From an uncultured Prevotella sp. (GTDB taxonomy: Bacteria > Bacteroidota > Bacteroidia > Bacteroidales > Bacteroidaceae): 52,911 nucleotides of DNA. The notes under the pieces are model-generated. The model had not been told where the DNA came from. It worked only from the letters and a program-made list of their open reading frames with translations, and made no database searches. Shown in pieces: positions 24,870-33,646 of the stretch. How positions within the stretch are numbered: position 1 is the stretch's first letter; every line of letters starts with the position of its first letter. Where the stretch lies: NCBI GenBank assembly GCA_905233985.1, contig CAJOFA010000018.1, positions 1 to 52,911 on the forward strand, given 5' to 3'. The position numbers were made by a program, and so were the translations under genes.

Positions 24870-27800
24870 TTAGTTGGTCACAGTCAGTTTCAGTGACTTC
24901 GTCGTGGCGCGGTATTCCGGCGAGTAGGCACATTGCACGGTACATGTTCCCGTCTCGTAGGTTCCCTCACGGTCGATGTAATACTCCGTCTCGACGACGT
25001 GCGTACCCTTGCGCATCATGTCGTAGTAGTAGTTCGTCGAGTAATCCTTCGGTGAGCAGTAGGCACCGTTGCGGTAGCCGCTGAGCTGACGCACGGGCTC
25101 CATGCAGGCTGCACGGCGGTCGAGCACCTGTACGAAGTCAAGGTCACGCTCGCTGGTGATGGTGATGCGCACCTTCACCTTGTCGCCGACCTTCAGGGTG
25201 ACCGGAGAAGTCAGCGTCGTCAGGGTATTCGGATTGTTGATGAGAATAATCTCACGCTTCACGGTAATACCGCTGGCGGAGTTCTCGATGTCGCTGACGG
25301 GCTGCATGAACTGAGCATAGACAGCACCCCATGACGTGCCCGTCGAGGTCTTCTTTGCTGTAAACTGCTTGCCCTTGGGCTGCTCGATGGCGGTCTTCAC
25401 GTAGCCCACACCGGCAGTTGACTGCGGCGTGTTGAGCTTCTTACCGTCAATGGCGAGCACGGTGGGCTCCTGAGCCTCTAACAGTTTCGTATTGTCAAAC
25501 AGGAACGCATAGACGGCATTGACGCTGTTGATGGGCGTGTCCCATGCCTGCGTACGCTTCTCCTGCAACAGCCAGCGCTGCATCTCCTCGATGGTCTGGC
25601 CATCCTCCGGCGTAATAACCTTCAGGGCTTCAATAGCCATGACCTCCGTCGGAATCTTATAGTCGTACCACGAGTAGCCCGCACGACGGGTATCGTAGTA
25701 ACGGCCTTTCTCCTCGGTGAAGACGGTATATTCCTTCAGACTCTGGGCATACTCCTGACTGCGCTTCTTCTCACCGTACTTGTTGAGAATGATGGCCGAG
25801 AGTGCCTTCTCATAGATGGTCTGGTTCTTGATGTCCTTCTTCATCTTGCCGATGAGGTAGTCGTTAGCCTCCTGCACATCCTTCGGCAGCTTGCGGCCGT
25901 CGATGGCGCAGATATAGAGATACTGCAGGGCCTTGAATGACGGGAAGCCGACCTCATGGCCTTCCTTCTCGCGCTTCTTCATGTCGGCCACGTCCACAAT
26001 GATCTCCTTGCCCATGAAATCGAACGCATTGCTGAGCATCTGGCTTGTCTCGCTTTGCTTGCCGGCCATGACGTTCAGGCGTGCCAGCATCTCGCTGATG
26101 CTGACGGTCAAGTAGAAGCTGCCTTGCATGCCGGGCCACCAGCTCCATGAGCCGTCGCCACGCTGCAAGCCACGCAACTTCTTCACAGCCTCGCTGATGC
26201 GGTTGTCAATATTATTCGAGTCAAAGAAGTCGCCGAGGCGTTGCTTCTGCTCGTCCTCGCGGTCAGCATCGACCACCCACGGCGTCTCCTGAATGAGGAT
26301 GTCCTTCAGCTCCTGGTTCTTGCTGAGGTTGCTGGTCAGCGAACCTTGGTCGGCCTCACGCTTCCATTGCTCAAAGACGTTCTTGATGTCAGCACTCTGA
26401 CCAATCAGCGTGCGGGCAATGATGGTAGCATAGAGCACGGCAGCCTGGTCAATGGCGTCATCCTCACGGGGATTACCCACTGAAGGCAATGCCTGTACCA
26501 TGAGCCATGCAGGATTGTTCGTATATTCCACGGTCAGCTTCTGCTGGGTGGTGCCACCGGGGAACAGGCGTGCAATGTCGATGGTCTTCGTTCCCGGCTC
26601 ATGCTGGGTGAATGGGACGCTGACGGTTACGCGCTCCTTGTCGGGCAGCACGGCAAGGTAATGCTGTTCGCCGTCGCTGAAGTTCTTGCCTGCGGCAGAA
26701 ATCTGGCAGATATACAAGTCGTACTTCCCGTCGGGCTGCACGTCGAAGGTGACGATACCTGTCTCGCCCTTCTTCACGGAGAACGGCTGGTTCAGTTTGG
26801 TGATACTCTTGTTGGTACGCGGGTCGATGAGGTTGAGCGTTGCCGTGCCGCTGACGTCATGGTCGGCGGTGTTGAAGATACGTGTGGCAATCTTCGCCTG
26901 GTCACCGGTGCGTACGAAGCGCGGCATATTGGGCTGTACCATGACCTCCTTCTGGGCGATGGCCTCTCCGCCGAGGTAGCCGTACTTGATATCCTTTGTC
27001 GTGGCAATACCCATGAAGCGCCACGTAGTGAGGCTCTCGGGCAGCGTGAACTTGATGGCTATCTGTCCCTTCTTGTCGGTGGTGAGCTGCGGATAGAAGA
27101 ATGCTGTCTCGTTTAGGTTCTCACGCATCTGCACGCCGCCGTTCTGCTCCTCTTCGGGCTGTTCAGCTGTTTCTCCCTCGTCGGCGGTTTCTGCCACCGC
27201 GCTCATCTTGTTTACCATAACAGCCTCTTCCAACATCGCGCCGTCTGTTCTTGACGACATATTGAGTGAACGACGCAACATCACTTCGCCGCCGCCGTAT
27301 GCCACAGCACCGTCTAACTGCTCATAGCCGAAGCCCATCAGTTGCCAATAATTATAGTCGAAATGGCTGAATTCGAAGTCGGGCACATCCAAGCGTTCCC
27401 ACTTCTTTGCTGCCGACGACCACCAGCGTGACCATGACGAGCCTTCCCAGTATGTACTTGCCAACGGCAGGGTGAAATAGGGAGTGAACGACCACTGATG
27501 GTTGTAGAGCTGGTCGAGCGACTTGTCATACATCGTAGCCATCATCTGTGCGTCGGCAGGAGTGCCGTCGGGGTTGAGCACGGTGAGCTTCCATTCCTCT
27601 TTCTGTCCGGGTGTCAACCGGTCGCGGAAGGTGTCCCAGCGCAGGGTGAGCTTCTTCGGGGGCAGCGGGCGCTTGATGGTCTGATGGTGCTCGTAGAGCT
27701 TGCCGTCCTTCACCCATGCAAAGGCGAGCTGTATGCCGTTGCCGTATTCTTCCTTATAGGTGAACTTGCGGTTCCAGATGGCGTTCGACTGGTCAACGGC

Positions 27801-30392
27801 ACCTGTCTCAATCACGTTTCTACCGGAGATGATGCTGTAGAACATGTGTACGTCCTTGGCACTGGAGCCTACCTGTACGGTGACGGGCTTGCTGTCATCG
27901 GCATCAAACTGCGTCGAGCTGACAAAGAACCAGTCCTTGGTCTCTTCGCAGGGCACGGTATCGTCCAGACTGAAGACAATCATGGTCTGCTTCAGCGTGT
28001 CGGCGGCACAGCGGGCTTCCAGCTGATGGCATCCGCTCTTCATCCAAGCCTCGTCCATCGGTATGCGGTTGTTGCTCTTGGCCGTCAGCCATTGTCCTTC
28101 GTCCATACGATACTCGACGGTCTCTCCCTCAAGGTCCTTGCCGGCGGCATTATACAGATGGAAGGTCAGTCCCTTCAGGTTTTCCTTCAGGGCTTTGTAG
28201 GGCAGGTCGCAGGTGAGCACAGCATCGCGTGTTCCCACGGGGATGTTCATCGAGCCGCTGCGGGTCTCACCGGCCTGGTCGGTCACTTCCGAATCGACGA
28301 CGAAGTGATAGAAGTTGATGCTGCGGCGCTCATACTCGCTCACCTTCAGCGGCACGTTGACGATGAAGTGTCCCTGAGCGTCGGTCGTCGTCTCACCCTC
28401 GCAGATTTCCTCGTCGTCGGTGCGGCGGCCTATGTAGCCCTCGTCCCAGTAGGGCGAGTAGCGGAACCACCAGTAGGCAATGCGGCGCTTCACGGTGTAT
28501 TTCACCTTCGCACCCTGTATGCCCACGCCGGCATAGGAGCGGGCCGTACCCGTCACGTCGATGGTGTCGCCGGCTTTGTAAGCCTGCGTAATCTCCTCGT
28601 AGCTTACCTCGTAGGTCGGGCGCTTATACTCTTCCACACGGAAGTAGGTGCTCCCGCCGTTGGCAGAGATGGTGAATCGTCCGTTGAGTGAGCCCGTAGG
28701 CAGGGTGAACTCCGTGGCGGCCTTGCCGAAGGCGTCAGCCACTACCGTCTTCTCAGCCACCGTCTTGTAGTTGGCATCGGTCAGACGGAAAGTGATTACC
28801 AGGTTTTCCTTGGCGTTGTGCTCAATGTAGTTGCTGTTCTCATAGGCCAGCGCCGCCACGTGGACGGTCTGTCCGGGACGGTAGATGCTGCGGTCGGTGA
28901 AGAGCACGATATGGCTCTCCTTGCGGTTGTTGGGGTAGTAGCTGTAGCGGCCGTCCCAGCGAATCTGCTTGAAGCCGTTGTCGCTGTCGGTATAGGCGAA
29001 GAGATTGTCAATATCACCCTTGTGGATGACCTCGCCCTTCTCGTCACAGGTCAGTTCAAACACATTGGTAACCTTGTCGCGCTTGACGGAGACCTTCACA
29101 TGCGCACCGGCAACGGGCTGTCCTGTGGTGCTGTTCACCACGGCGATGCGGCACTGGGAGCCAGGCAGCTCCTCGCCCACGACGTAGAGGTCGCTGACGT
29201 AGAACAGGCGTTGCATCGTCTCCGTCTCGGGGGTGGTCTTCAGTTCCACCATATAGACGCCGGGCTGCAGTCCGGGCACATGGAGCGTGTCGCGGAACTC
29301 CTCGTAGGGCGGATGGCCCTCGTAGCGGTGTGTCTGCGTCAGCTCGGGCATGAGCCACTTCTGGAAGTTCTGCTTCTTCTTTAGGTCGTCGTTGTCAATC
29401 CCGCAGTCACCCTTCAGGTCGGTGCGGTAGATATTGAGCGTCAGCTCCTGTACGTTACGCAGGTCAGACAGGTTGATGTCCGACGGCGTTCCCGAGGTGA
29501 TGAGCTCGCTGTTGTTGTCGAAGCGGAACTTCGGATTGGTCATCTCCAGCTCTGCGTTGCGCAGCTTGTTCATGCGTGGCCACTTCTTCCAGCGTGCCGT
29601 GGCTTCATGGATATAGTCAAGCAGCACGCCCTTGTCGGCACCCGTGTGGTCGTCCAGAGCCTTATAGCGCTCCAGCGCCACCTCCGCCACAACATCCAGG
29701 TCTTTGTAACGCCCGATGAGCGAGTCGAGCTTGGCGATGTATTCCGACTCCCGCCAGTCCGACTTGTAGGGTTTCGACCCCTCTTGCAGCATCCACAGCG
29801 CTGTGAGGCAGGCGGCGGGACGGTTGCCCATGCGCTCATACTGCTCGTGCATCTTTTCATAGTTGCCCAGTGTCCTGCCGATAATGCTCAGCAGGTCGTC
29901 CTTGAAGTAACGACTGTCCTTGCCTTTCACGACGAAGGGCTCATACTTCGACGCCTTGGTGCGTGCCAGCAGGGCAGGGTCGGCCAACGCCAGGTTCAGA
30001 CACTCGTCACGCTTCTCGCGGATTTCCGGTGTGCGAGAGCTGCTCCGCTCGTCGTAAATCATATAGAGCACCGTGGCATAGACGGCTTTCAGGGCACCGT
30101 CATTAGCCGTGCGCATCTCCTTGTCAAGACGTGTCAGCTCGGAGTTCAGCGAGTCGGGCGCCACCTCGACGATGGTAGCCGTCGCCGTCAGCTGCGCCTT
30201 CAGCAAGTGACCGTATTCACGCTCCTTGCGTGCTTTCTCCACTATCTGCTGCGAATACTTGATAACCTGTTGCGGCAGGTCCTTGTCCTGAGCCTCAGTC
30301 ACCTGTTTCCACAACTTGTCGTAGCTCTGTCCGAAAAGGGTTGCGGGCAGGGTCATTAAGGCCGAAATGGCGATGATTAATTTCTTTTTCAT
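24870..30392 (-). CDS. Bacterial alpha-2-macroglobulin-like protein
   Basis: 1840 residues from ATG 30392. The frame opens at TTG 30494, but the -7 box is at 30418-30425, so 30392 is the start. A leader (LPATLFGQ) exports it. MG-type beta domains follow, including an A2M_N segment with FTDRSIYRPGQTVHVAAL, and the A2M domain NETAFFYPQLTTDKKGQ to LPESLTTWRFMG. A helical barrel domain with GDGSWSWWPGMQ comes next, then C-terminal MG10-like strands. No CxEQ thioester was found, so it would not trap proteases covalently. It is the first gene of the run with DUF1573, meaB and ispH. Likely role is periplasmic protection against proteases or envelope integrity. Confidence 0.9.
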   Translation of the reverse strand: MKKKLIIAISALMTLPATLFGQSYDKLWKQVTEAQDKDLPQQVIKYSQQIVEKARKEREYGHLLKAQLTATATIVEVAPDSLNSELTRLDKEMRTANDGALKAVYATVLYMIYDERSSSRTPEIREKRDECLNLALADPALLARTKASKYEPFVVKGKDSRYFKDDLLSIIGRTLGNYEKMHEQYERMGNRPAACLTALWMLQEGSKPYKSDWRESEYIAKLDSLIGRYKDLDVVAEVALERYKALDDHTGADKGVLLDYIHEATARWKKWPRMNKLRNAELEMTNPKFRFDNNSELITSGTPSDINLSDLRNVQELTLNIYRTDLKGDCGIDNDDLKKKQNFQKWLMPELTQTHRYEGHPPYEEFRDTLHVPGLQPGVYMVELKTTPETETMQRLFYVSDLYVVGEELPGSQCRIAVVNSTTGQPVAGAHVKVSVKRDKVTNVFELTCDEKGEVIHKGDIDNLFAYTDSDNGFKQIRWDGRYSYYPNNRKESHIVLFTDRSIYRPGQTVHVAALAYENSNYIEHNAKENLVITFRLTDANYKTVAEKTVVADAFGKAATEFTLPTGSLNGRFTISANGGSTYFRVEEYKRPTYEVSYEEITQAYKAGDTIDVTGTARSYAGVGIQGAKVKYTVKRRIAYWWFRYSPYWDEGYIGRRTDDEEICEGETTTDAQGHFIVNVPLKVSEYERRSINFYHFVVDSEVTDQAGETRSGSMNIPVGTRDAVLTCDLPYKALKENLKGLTFHLYNAAGKDLEGETVEYRMDEGQWLTAKSNNRIPMDEAWMKSGCHQLEARCAADTLKQTMIVFSLDDTVPCEETKDWFFVSSTQFDADDSKPVTVQVGSSAKDVHMFYSIISGRNVIETGAVDQSNAIWNRKFTYKEEYGNGIQLAFAWVKDGKLYEHHQTIKRPLPPKKLTLRWDTFRDRLTPGQKEEWKLTVLNPDGTPADAQMMATMYDKSLDQLYNHQWSFTPYFTLPLASTYWEGSSWSRWWSSAAKKWERLDVPDFEFSHFDYNYWQLMGFGYEQLDGAVAYGGGEVMLRRSLNMSSRTDGAMLEEAVMVNKMSAVAETADEGETAEQPEEEQNGGVQMRENLNETAFFYPQLTTDKKGQIAIKFTLPESLTTWRFMGIATTKDIKYGYLGGEAIAQKEVMVQPNMPRFVRTGDQAKIATRIFNTADHDVSGTATLNLIDPRTNKSITKLNQPFSVKKGETGIVTFDVQPDGKYDLYICQISAAGKNFSDGEQHYLAVLPDKERVTVSVPFTQHEPGTKTIDIARLFPGGTTQQKLTVEYTNNPAWLMVQALPSVGNPREDDAIDQAAVLYATIIARTLIGQSADIKNVFEQWKREADQGSLTSNLSKNQELKDILIQETPWVVDADREDEQKQRLGDFFDSNNIDNRISEAVKKLRGLQRGDGSWSWWPGMQGSFYLTVSISEMLARLNVMAGKQSETSQMLSNAFDFMGKEIIVDVADMKKREKEGHEVGFPSFKALQYLYICAIDGRKLPKDVQEANDYLIGKMKKDIKNQTIYEKALSAIILNKYGEKKRSQEYAQSLKEYTVFTEEKGRYYDTRRAGYSWYDYKIPTEVMAIEALKVITPEDGQTIEEMQRWLLQEKRTQAWDTPINSVNAVYAFLFDNTKLLEAQEPTVLAIDGKKLNTPQSTAGVGYVKTAIEQPKGKQFTAKKTSTGTSWGAVYAQFMQPVSDIENSASGITVKREIILINNPNTLTTLTSPVTLKVGDKVKVRITITSERDLDFVQVLDRRAACMEPVRQLSGYRNGAYCSPKDYSTNYYYDMMRKGTHVVETEYYIDREGTYETGTCTVQCAYSPEYRATTKSLKLTVTN

Positions 30393-30417
30393 AAGCCTCT
30401 TGATTGATTCAACACCG

Positions 30418-30459
30418 CAAAGATACGAAAAAGTTGAGAGTTTAGCGTTAAGAGTTAAG
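30418..30459 (-). promoter_or_regulatory. Alpha-2-macroglobulin promoter with 7-bp repeat array in the -33 region
   Basis: Minus-strand TATCTTTG (30425-30418) is the -7 box, 26 bp before the ATG. Four degenerate 7-bp units (AGTTGAG, AGTTTAG, CGTTAAG, AGTTAAG; 30432-30459) begin 6 bp upstream, where the -33 element should be. Confidence 0.65.
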
Positions 30460-30550
30460 AGAAATTTGCTACCGCTTAACCTTTTTTTTAACATCTAAAG
30501 GCACGAAAGGCACGAATGATTAGTTTATTTCGTTTATTTCGATGTTCTTT

Positions 30551-31912
30551 TTAATCCGTAATCCTCCATAAAACGGTTTGCACGATGCCGCGCATGACGA
30601 GAAACGCAATCATGGCGACCCACAGACCGTGATTGCCCATGACGGGTGTGAGCAGGATGGTCAGGGTAAAGAATACCGCTGAGGACACGACAGCCGACAG
30701 CAACATTCCGCGTGTCTGCGTAGTGCCGATGAAAAGGCCGTCCCAGATGAATGCCGCCACACCCGCTGCAGGAATGAGCCACGCCCACCACACATAGTCG
30801 CGTGCTGCCTCGACGACCGACGGCTCGTCGGTGAGCAGGTGCAGGAACGGCGTGCCGCCAATGACATAGACCGCCGTGAACACCACCGTCATCAGCAAGC
30901 CCCACACGAACAGGTGCCGCACCAAGCGGGGTAGCGCCCCTTGCTCCTTGTCCCTTGCCCCTTCTTGCGCTTCGTCGGTGCTCAGGAGCTTCGCGGAAGT
31001 CTCTTTGCCCTTGATTTTTCCTCCCAGCGCTTCACCCGCATAGGCAAAGCCGTCCATGATGTAGGAGAACAGCAGGTAGAGCTGCATGAGCAGCGTGTTC
31101 ACCGCTAAGATTGTCGCGCCCTGCCGTGCTCCCACAGAAGTGAAATAGAGGTTCACCGCCACCAGGCACAGCGTGCGCAGAAAGATGTCACGGTTGATGT
31201 GGAAGAATTCTTTGGTGGAGTGGTGGAGGGTGGAGGGTTGAAGGTTGAAGGAGGAGGGTGAAGGGTTGAAGGTGGAGGGTGGAAGGTGGAGGGTGGAGGC
31301 TTCCACTTTCCACAAAGCTACAGCCGCTCCCGCATACTGCGCAATGACGGTGCCCCAGGCGACACCCTCGACCTTCATGTCGAAGCCATAGACGAGGATG
31401 AGCGAGGCGAGGATGTTGACGACGTTCTGCAGGATGCTGATGAACATGGGTGTGCGTGTGTCCTGCATGCCGATGAACCAGCCGCTCATGGCGTAGAGTC
31501 CCAACATGGCAGGCGCTCCCCAGATGACGATGTTGAAGTAGGTGACGGCCAGCGGCAGCACGTCGGGTGTCGGACCGATGAACCACAGCATCAGCTCTCG
31601 CAACGGCCATTGCAGTACCACCAGCCCGCCGGCAATGCCCAGCGCCGTGAGCAGCGACTGCCTGAGCAGCGCCCGAGTATCCCTGCTGTCGCCCCGTCCG
31701 TATGCCTGTGCCGTCAGGCCGCTGGTACCCATGCGCAGGAAGCCGAACACCCAGTAGATGAGGTTGAACATCATCGACCCCACGGCAATAGCGCCCATAT
31801 ACATCGCAGCCCCCATGTGGCCGACGATGGCGGTATCAACCAGACCCAGCAGCGGCACCGTGATGTTCGTCACAATGGCTGGCAGCGCTATCCGTAGTAT
31901 CTCCCTGTTCAT
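30551..31912 (-). CDS. MATE-family multidrug/sodium antiporter with two repeat-encoded loops
   Basis: 453 residues from ATG 31912; a TTG nine codons earlier overlaps greA. Twelve membrane helices in the MATE arrangement start at REILRIALPAIVTNITVPLLGLVDTAIVGHMG. MATE proteins export cationic drugs or metabolites using Na+ or H+. The central loop between helices 6 and 7 (about residues 205-230) is made of in-frame 7-bp repeats (31223-31299). A second loop (about 316-325) contains four more 7-bp units (30939-30966). Both sit in extramembrane loops, so the protein may tolerate them. It lies 7 bp after greA. Confidence 0.88.
   Translation of the reverse strand: MNREILRIALPAIVTNITVPLLGLVDTAIVGHMGAAMYMGAIAVGSMMFNLIYWVFGFLRMGTSGLTAQAYGRGDSRDTRALLRQSLLTALGIAGGLVVLQWPLRELMLWFIGPTPDVLPLAVTYFNIVIWGAPAMLGLYAMSGWFIGMQDTRTPMFISILQNVVNILASLILVYGFDMKVEGVAWGTVIAQYAGAAVALWKVEASTLHLPPSTFNPSPSSFNLQPSTLHHSTKEFFHINRDIFLRTLCLVAVNLYFTSVGARQGATILAVNTLLMQLYLLFSYIMDGFAYAGEALGGKIKGKETSAKLLSTDEAQEGARDKEQGALPRLVRHLFVWGLLMTVVFTAVYVIGGTPFLHLLTDEPSVVEAARDYVWWAWLIPAAGVAAFIWDGLFIGTTQTRGMLLSAVVSSAVFFTLTILLTPVMGNHGLWVAMIAFLVMRGIVQTVLWRITD
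30939..30966. repeat. Four 7-bp units in a MATE transporter loop
   Basis: Plus strand CCTTGCT, CCTTGTC, CCTTGCC, CCTTCTT; they encode the loop EGARDKEQGA on the minus strand. Confidence 0.7.
31223..31299. repeat. Eleven 7-bp units in the MATE central loop
   Basis: Consecutive 7-bp units of GTGGAGG, GTTGAAG, GTGAAGG and GTGGAAG type with no phase break over 77 bp. On the minus strand they encode a 7-residue periodic peptide of PSTLHLP type between helices 6 and 7. Confidence 0.9.
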
Positions 31913-31919
31913 CGGTTTT

Positions 31920-32390
31920 TTAACGCTCAATACTGTCAATTCGCAGTCTCAACATGCCGGCAGGTACACGAACCTCCACCACATCACCGGCATGTTTGTT
32001 CAGCATCGCCTGTGCGATGGGCGACTTGATGGATATTTTCCCCTCGCGGATGTCAGCCTCGTGGGGGCTGGCAATGGTGTAGGTCATCCTGCTGTTGTTG
32101 GCGAGGTTCGTCATCTCCACCCTGCTCAGCAACTGCACGCTGTCGCTGTCCAGCCGTGACACGTCGATGACGCGGGCATGGGCCAGCACCCTCTGCTTGA
32201 AGCGAATCCTGCCCAGCAGCCGTGCCTGCTCACGCTTGGCAGCATGATACTCGAAGTTCTCGCTGAGGTCGCCCTTGTCGCGGGCTTCGGCAATGGCCTC
32301 CCTCACCTGAGGCAGTTCCACGCTTTCCAACTGACGGAGCTCGGCCACGAGCTTGTCGTAGCCCTCCTGAGACATATATTCAAAACTCAT
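31920..32390 (-). CDS. greA: Transcript-cleavage factor GreA
   Basis: 156 residues. The N-terminal coiled coil carries the acidic tip (EARDKGDLSENFEYHAAK), which enters the RNA polymerase secondary channel and stimulates cleavage of backtracked RNA. The C-terminal FKBP-like domain ends with ISIKSPIAQAMLNKHAGDVVEV. Length is normal. It heads a two-gene unit with the MATE transporter. Confidence 0.95.
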   Translation of the reverse strand: MSFEYMSQEGYDKLVAELRQLESVELPQVREAIAEARDKGDLSENFEYHAAKREQARLLGRIRFKQRVLAHARVIDVSRLDSDSVQLLSRVEMTNLANNSRMTYTIASPHEADIREGKISIKSPIAQAMLNKHAGDVVEVRVPAGMLRLRIDSIER

Positions 32391-32432
32391 CCGTTTAGAG
32401 TGATATTAATTGTGTTTTTTACTTATGACCTG

Positions 32433-32440
32433 CAAAGGTA
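32433..32440 (-). promoter_or_regulatory. -7 box of greA
   Basis: Minus-strand TACCTTTG, 43 bp upstream of the greA start codon. Confidence 0.65.
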
Positions 32441-32560
32441 TAAAAGATTTGCCACATTTCCGTCCGGCTTTTGTCTTTTTTAACAACGGCATGCTTCATC
32501 TTATGATAGAGAAAGAATCGAAAAAATCACAGAAAATGATGTTATGTGGAAATAATGTCG

Positions 32561-32568
32561 TACCTTTG
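32561..32568 (+). promoter_or_regulatory. -7 box of the orphan secreted protein gene
   Basis: TACCTTTG, 40 bp before the start codon at 32608, in the standard position. Confidence 0.65.
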
Positions 32569-32607
32569 CAGACATCAAAAAGCAATTAAAAACAAAACAA
32601 TCAAGAT

Positions 32608-33366
32608 ATGATGCTACGAATTTTCATCCTGTTTCTGTCTTTGATGACATTTTCCTCAACAGCCTTTGCACAGCAGCTTAGTGAGAAAGTAGAAAGAATA
32701 GAAATAGAATATACAAGAGTTATAGGCTATGGCACGATGAAAGCAAAAGCTGTTTATAAATATAATCCAGTTTACGACATGTTCACGATTAGCCATGAAG
32801 ACTGGAAGAAATACCACAATGCAATAGAAGTACCCATTGGCATTGCAGATGTCTATATGATGAGCTTTCTGAATAATTGGTATAAATCACAAACAGACTC
32901 TTGCTCCTATTATTCCATTTCAAAGGAAGACCTGTCTGCCTACAAGGAACTCATCTATAATTGTAGAGGTAAAAAAGACTTCATGGACTATCTGGATTTA
33001 TCTCTTTATCTCCCTAACGATACTATTGATGAGAACCTGTATTTGTCAATTCCCGACGAGACTCTCCAGGATCTTTCCTGTGAAGAAATATACAAAGCAT
33101 TACACACTGGTCCCGCTACGACGACGATAGTAAGAGACAATTATTTCAAAGTAACTTTTTATTTCCTCGATGGAAAGAAAATGAAAATCACTCCTTATGA
33201 CGGATACAAGTCACCCTGGGTTGTATGTTATGGAGGAAAGAACTGTCTCATTGATTATAATTACGGAATGTGGCTGGTGAATAATATCGGTTTTGGCCGT
33301 TTTATTTTGTTTGCAGACAGGAGCCTTCTGACGTTCCATGTCGTTCATTACCTGCTTCATCAGTAG
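32608..33366 (+). CDS. Exported protein of unknown function
   Basis: 252 residues with a clear leader (FILFLSLMTFSSTAFAQQ). The mature protein is rich in Tyr, Asp and Ile, with no family I recognise and no lipobox. Its codons are distinctly AT-rich next to the GC-rich genes on both sides (greA and the acyl-CoA synthetase), and a palindromic repeat array follows its stop codon. Both fit a recently acquired or fast-evolving gene. It has its own promoter and no operon partner. Confidence 0.7.
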   Translation: MMLRIFILFLSLMTFSSTAFAQQLSEKVERIEIEYTRVIGYGTMKAKAVYKYNPVYDMFTISHEDWKKYHNAIEVPIGIADVYMMSFLNNWYKSQTDSCSYYSISKEDLSAYKELIYNCRGKKDFMDYLDLSLYLPNDTIDENLYLSIPDETLQDLSCEEIYKALHTGPATTTIVRDNYFKVTFYFLDGKKMKITPYDGYKSPWVVCYGGKNCLIDYNYGMWLVNNIGFGRFILFADRSLLTFHVVHYLLHQ

Positions 33367-33409
33367 CAACCAAAGCATCAGAATAAAGGCTCCGTACACA
33401 CATAATGGA

Positions 33410-33490
33410 GTCACCGGCAGTGACCGCTTGAGTCACTAACGGTGACCTGTTGAGTCACTAACGGTGACTCGAGCGGTCACTACCGGTGAC
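33410..33490. repeat. Array of four palindromic units with an exact 22-bp period
   Basis: Cores of 15 bp start at 33410, 33432, 33454 and 33476: GTCACCGGCAGTGAC, then GTCACTAACGGTGAC twice, then GTCACTACCGGTGAC. They are separated by 7-bp linkers CGCTTGA, CTGTTGA and TCGAGCG. Each core is GTCAC-N5-GTGAC. The array fills most of the gap between the orphan gene and the promoter at 33594. Confidence 0.9.
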
Positions 33491-33593
33491 TCCACGAAGA
33501 AAAAACATGTTCATAAATACGACATTTATTCTGCGTTATTTCTACATCCTTATTCCTGCTTTACGTCTTTTTCTGTGAATTTTTTTTTATTTA

Positions 33594-33625
33594 TTTGGCT
33601 GTTTCGAGAAAAGTTCGTACCTTAG
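33594..33625 (+). promoter_or_regulatory. Promoter of the acyl-CoA synthetase gene
   Basis: TTTGG at 33594-33598 as -33 element, then TACCTTAG at 33618-33625, one base from the -7 consensus. The start codon is 22 bp downstream. Confidence 0.5.
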
Positions 33626-33646
33626 CCGACAAATTAAAAACAATCT

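Noticed and set aside
27498..28691. 397-codon open frame on the plus strand inside the alpha-2-macroglobulin gene
   Set aside because: Shadow of a real gene with clear A2M motifs.
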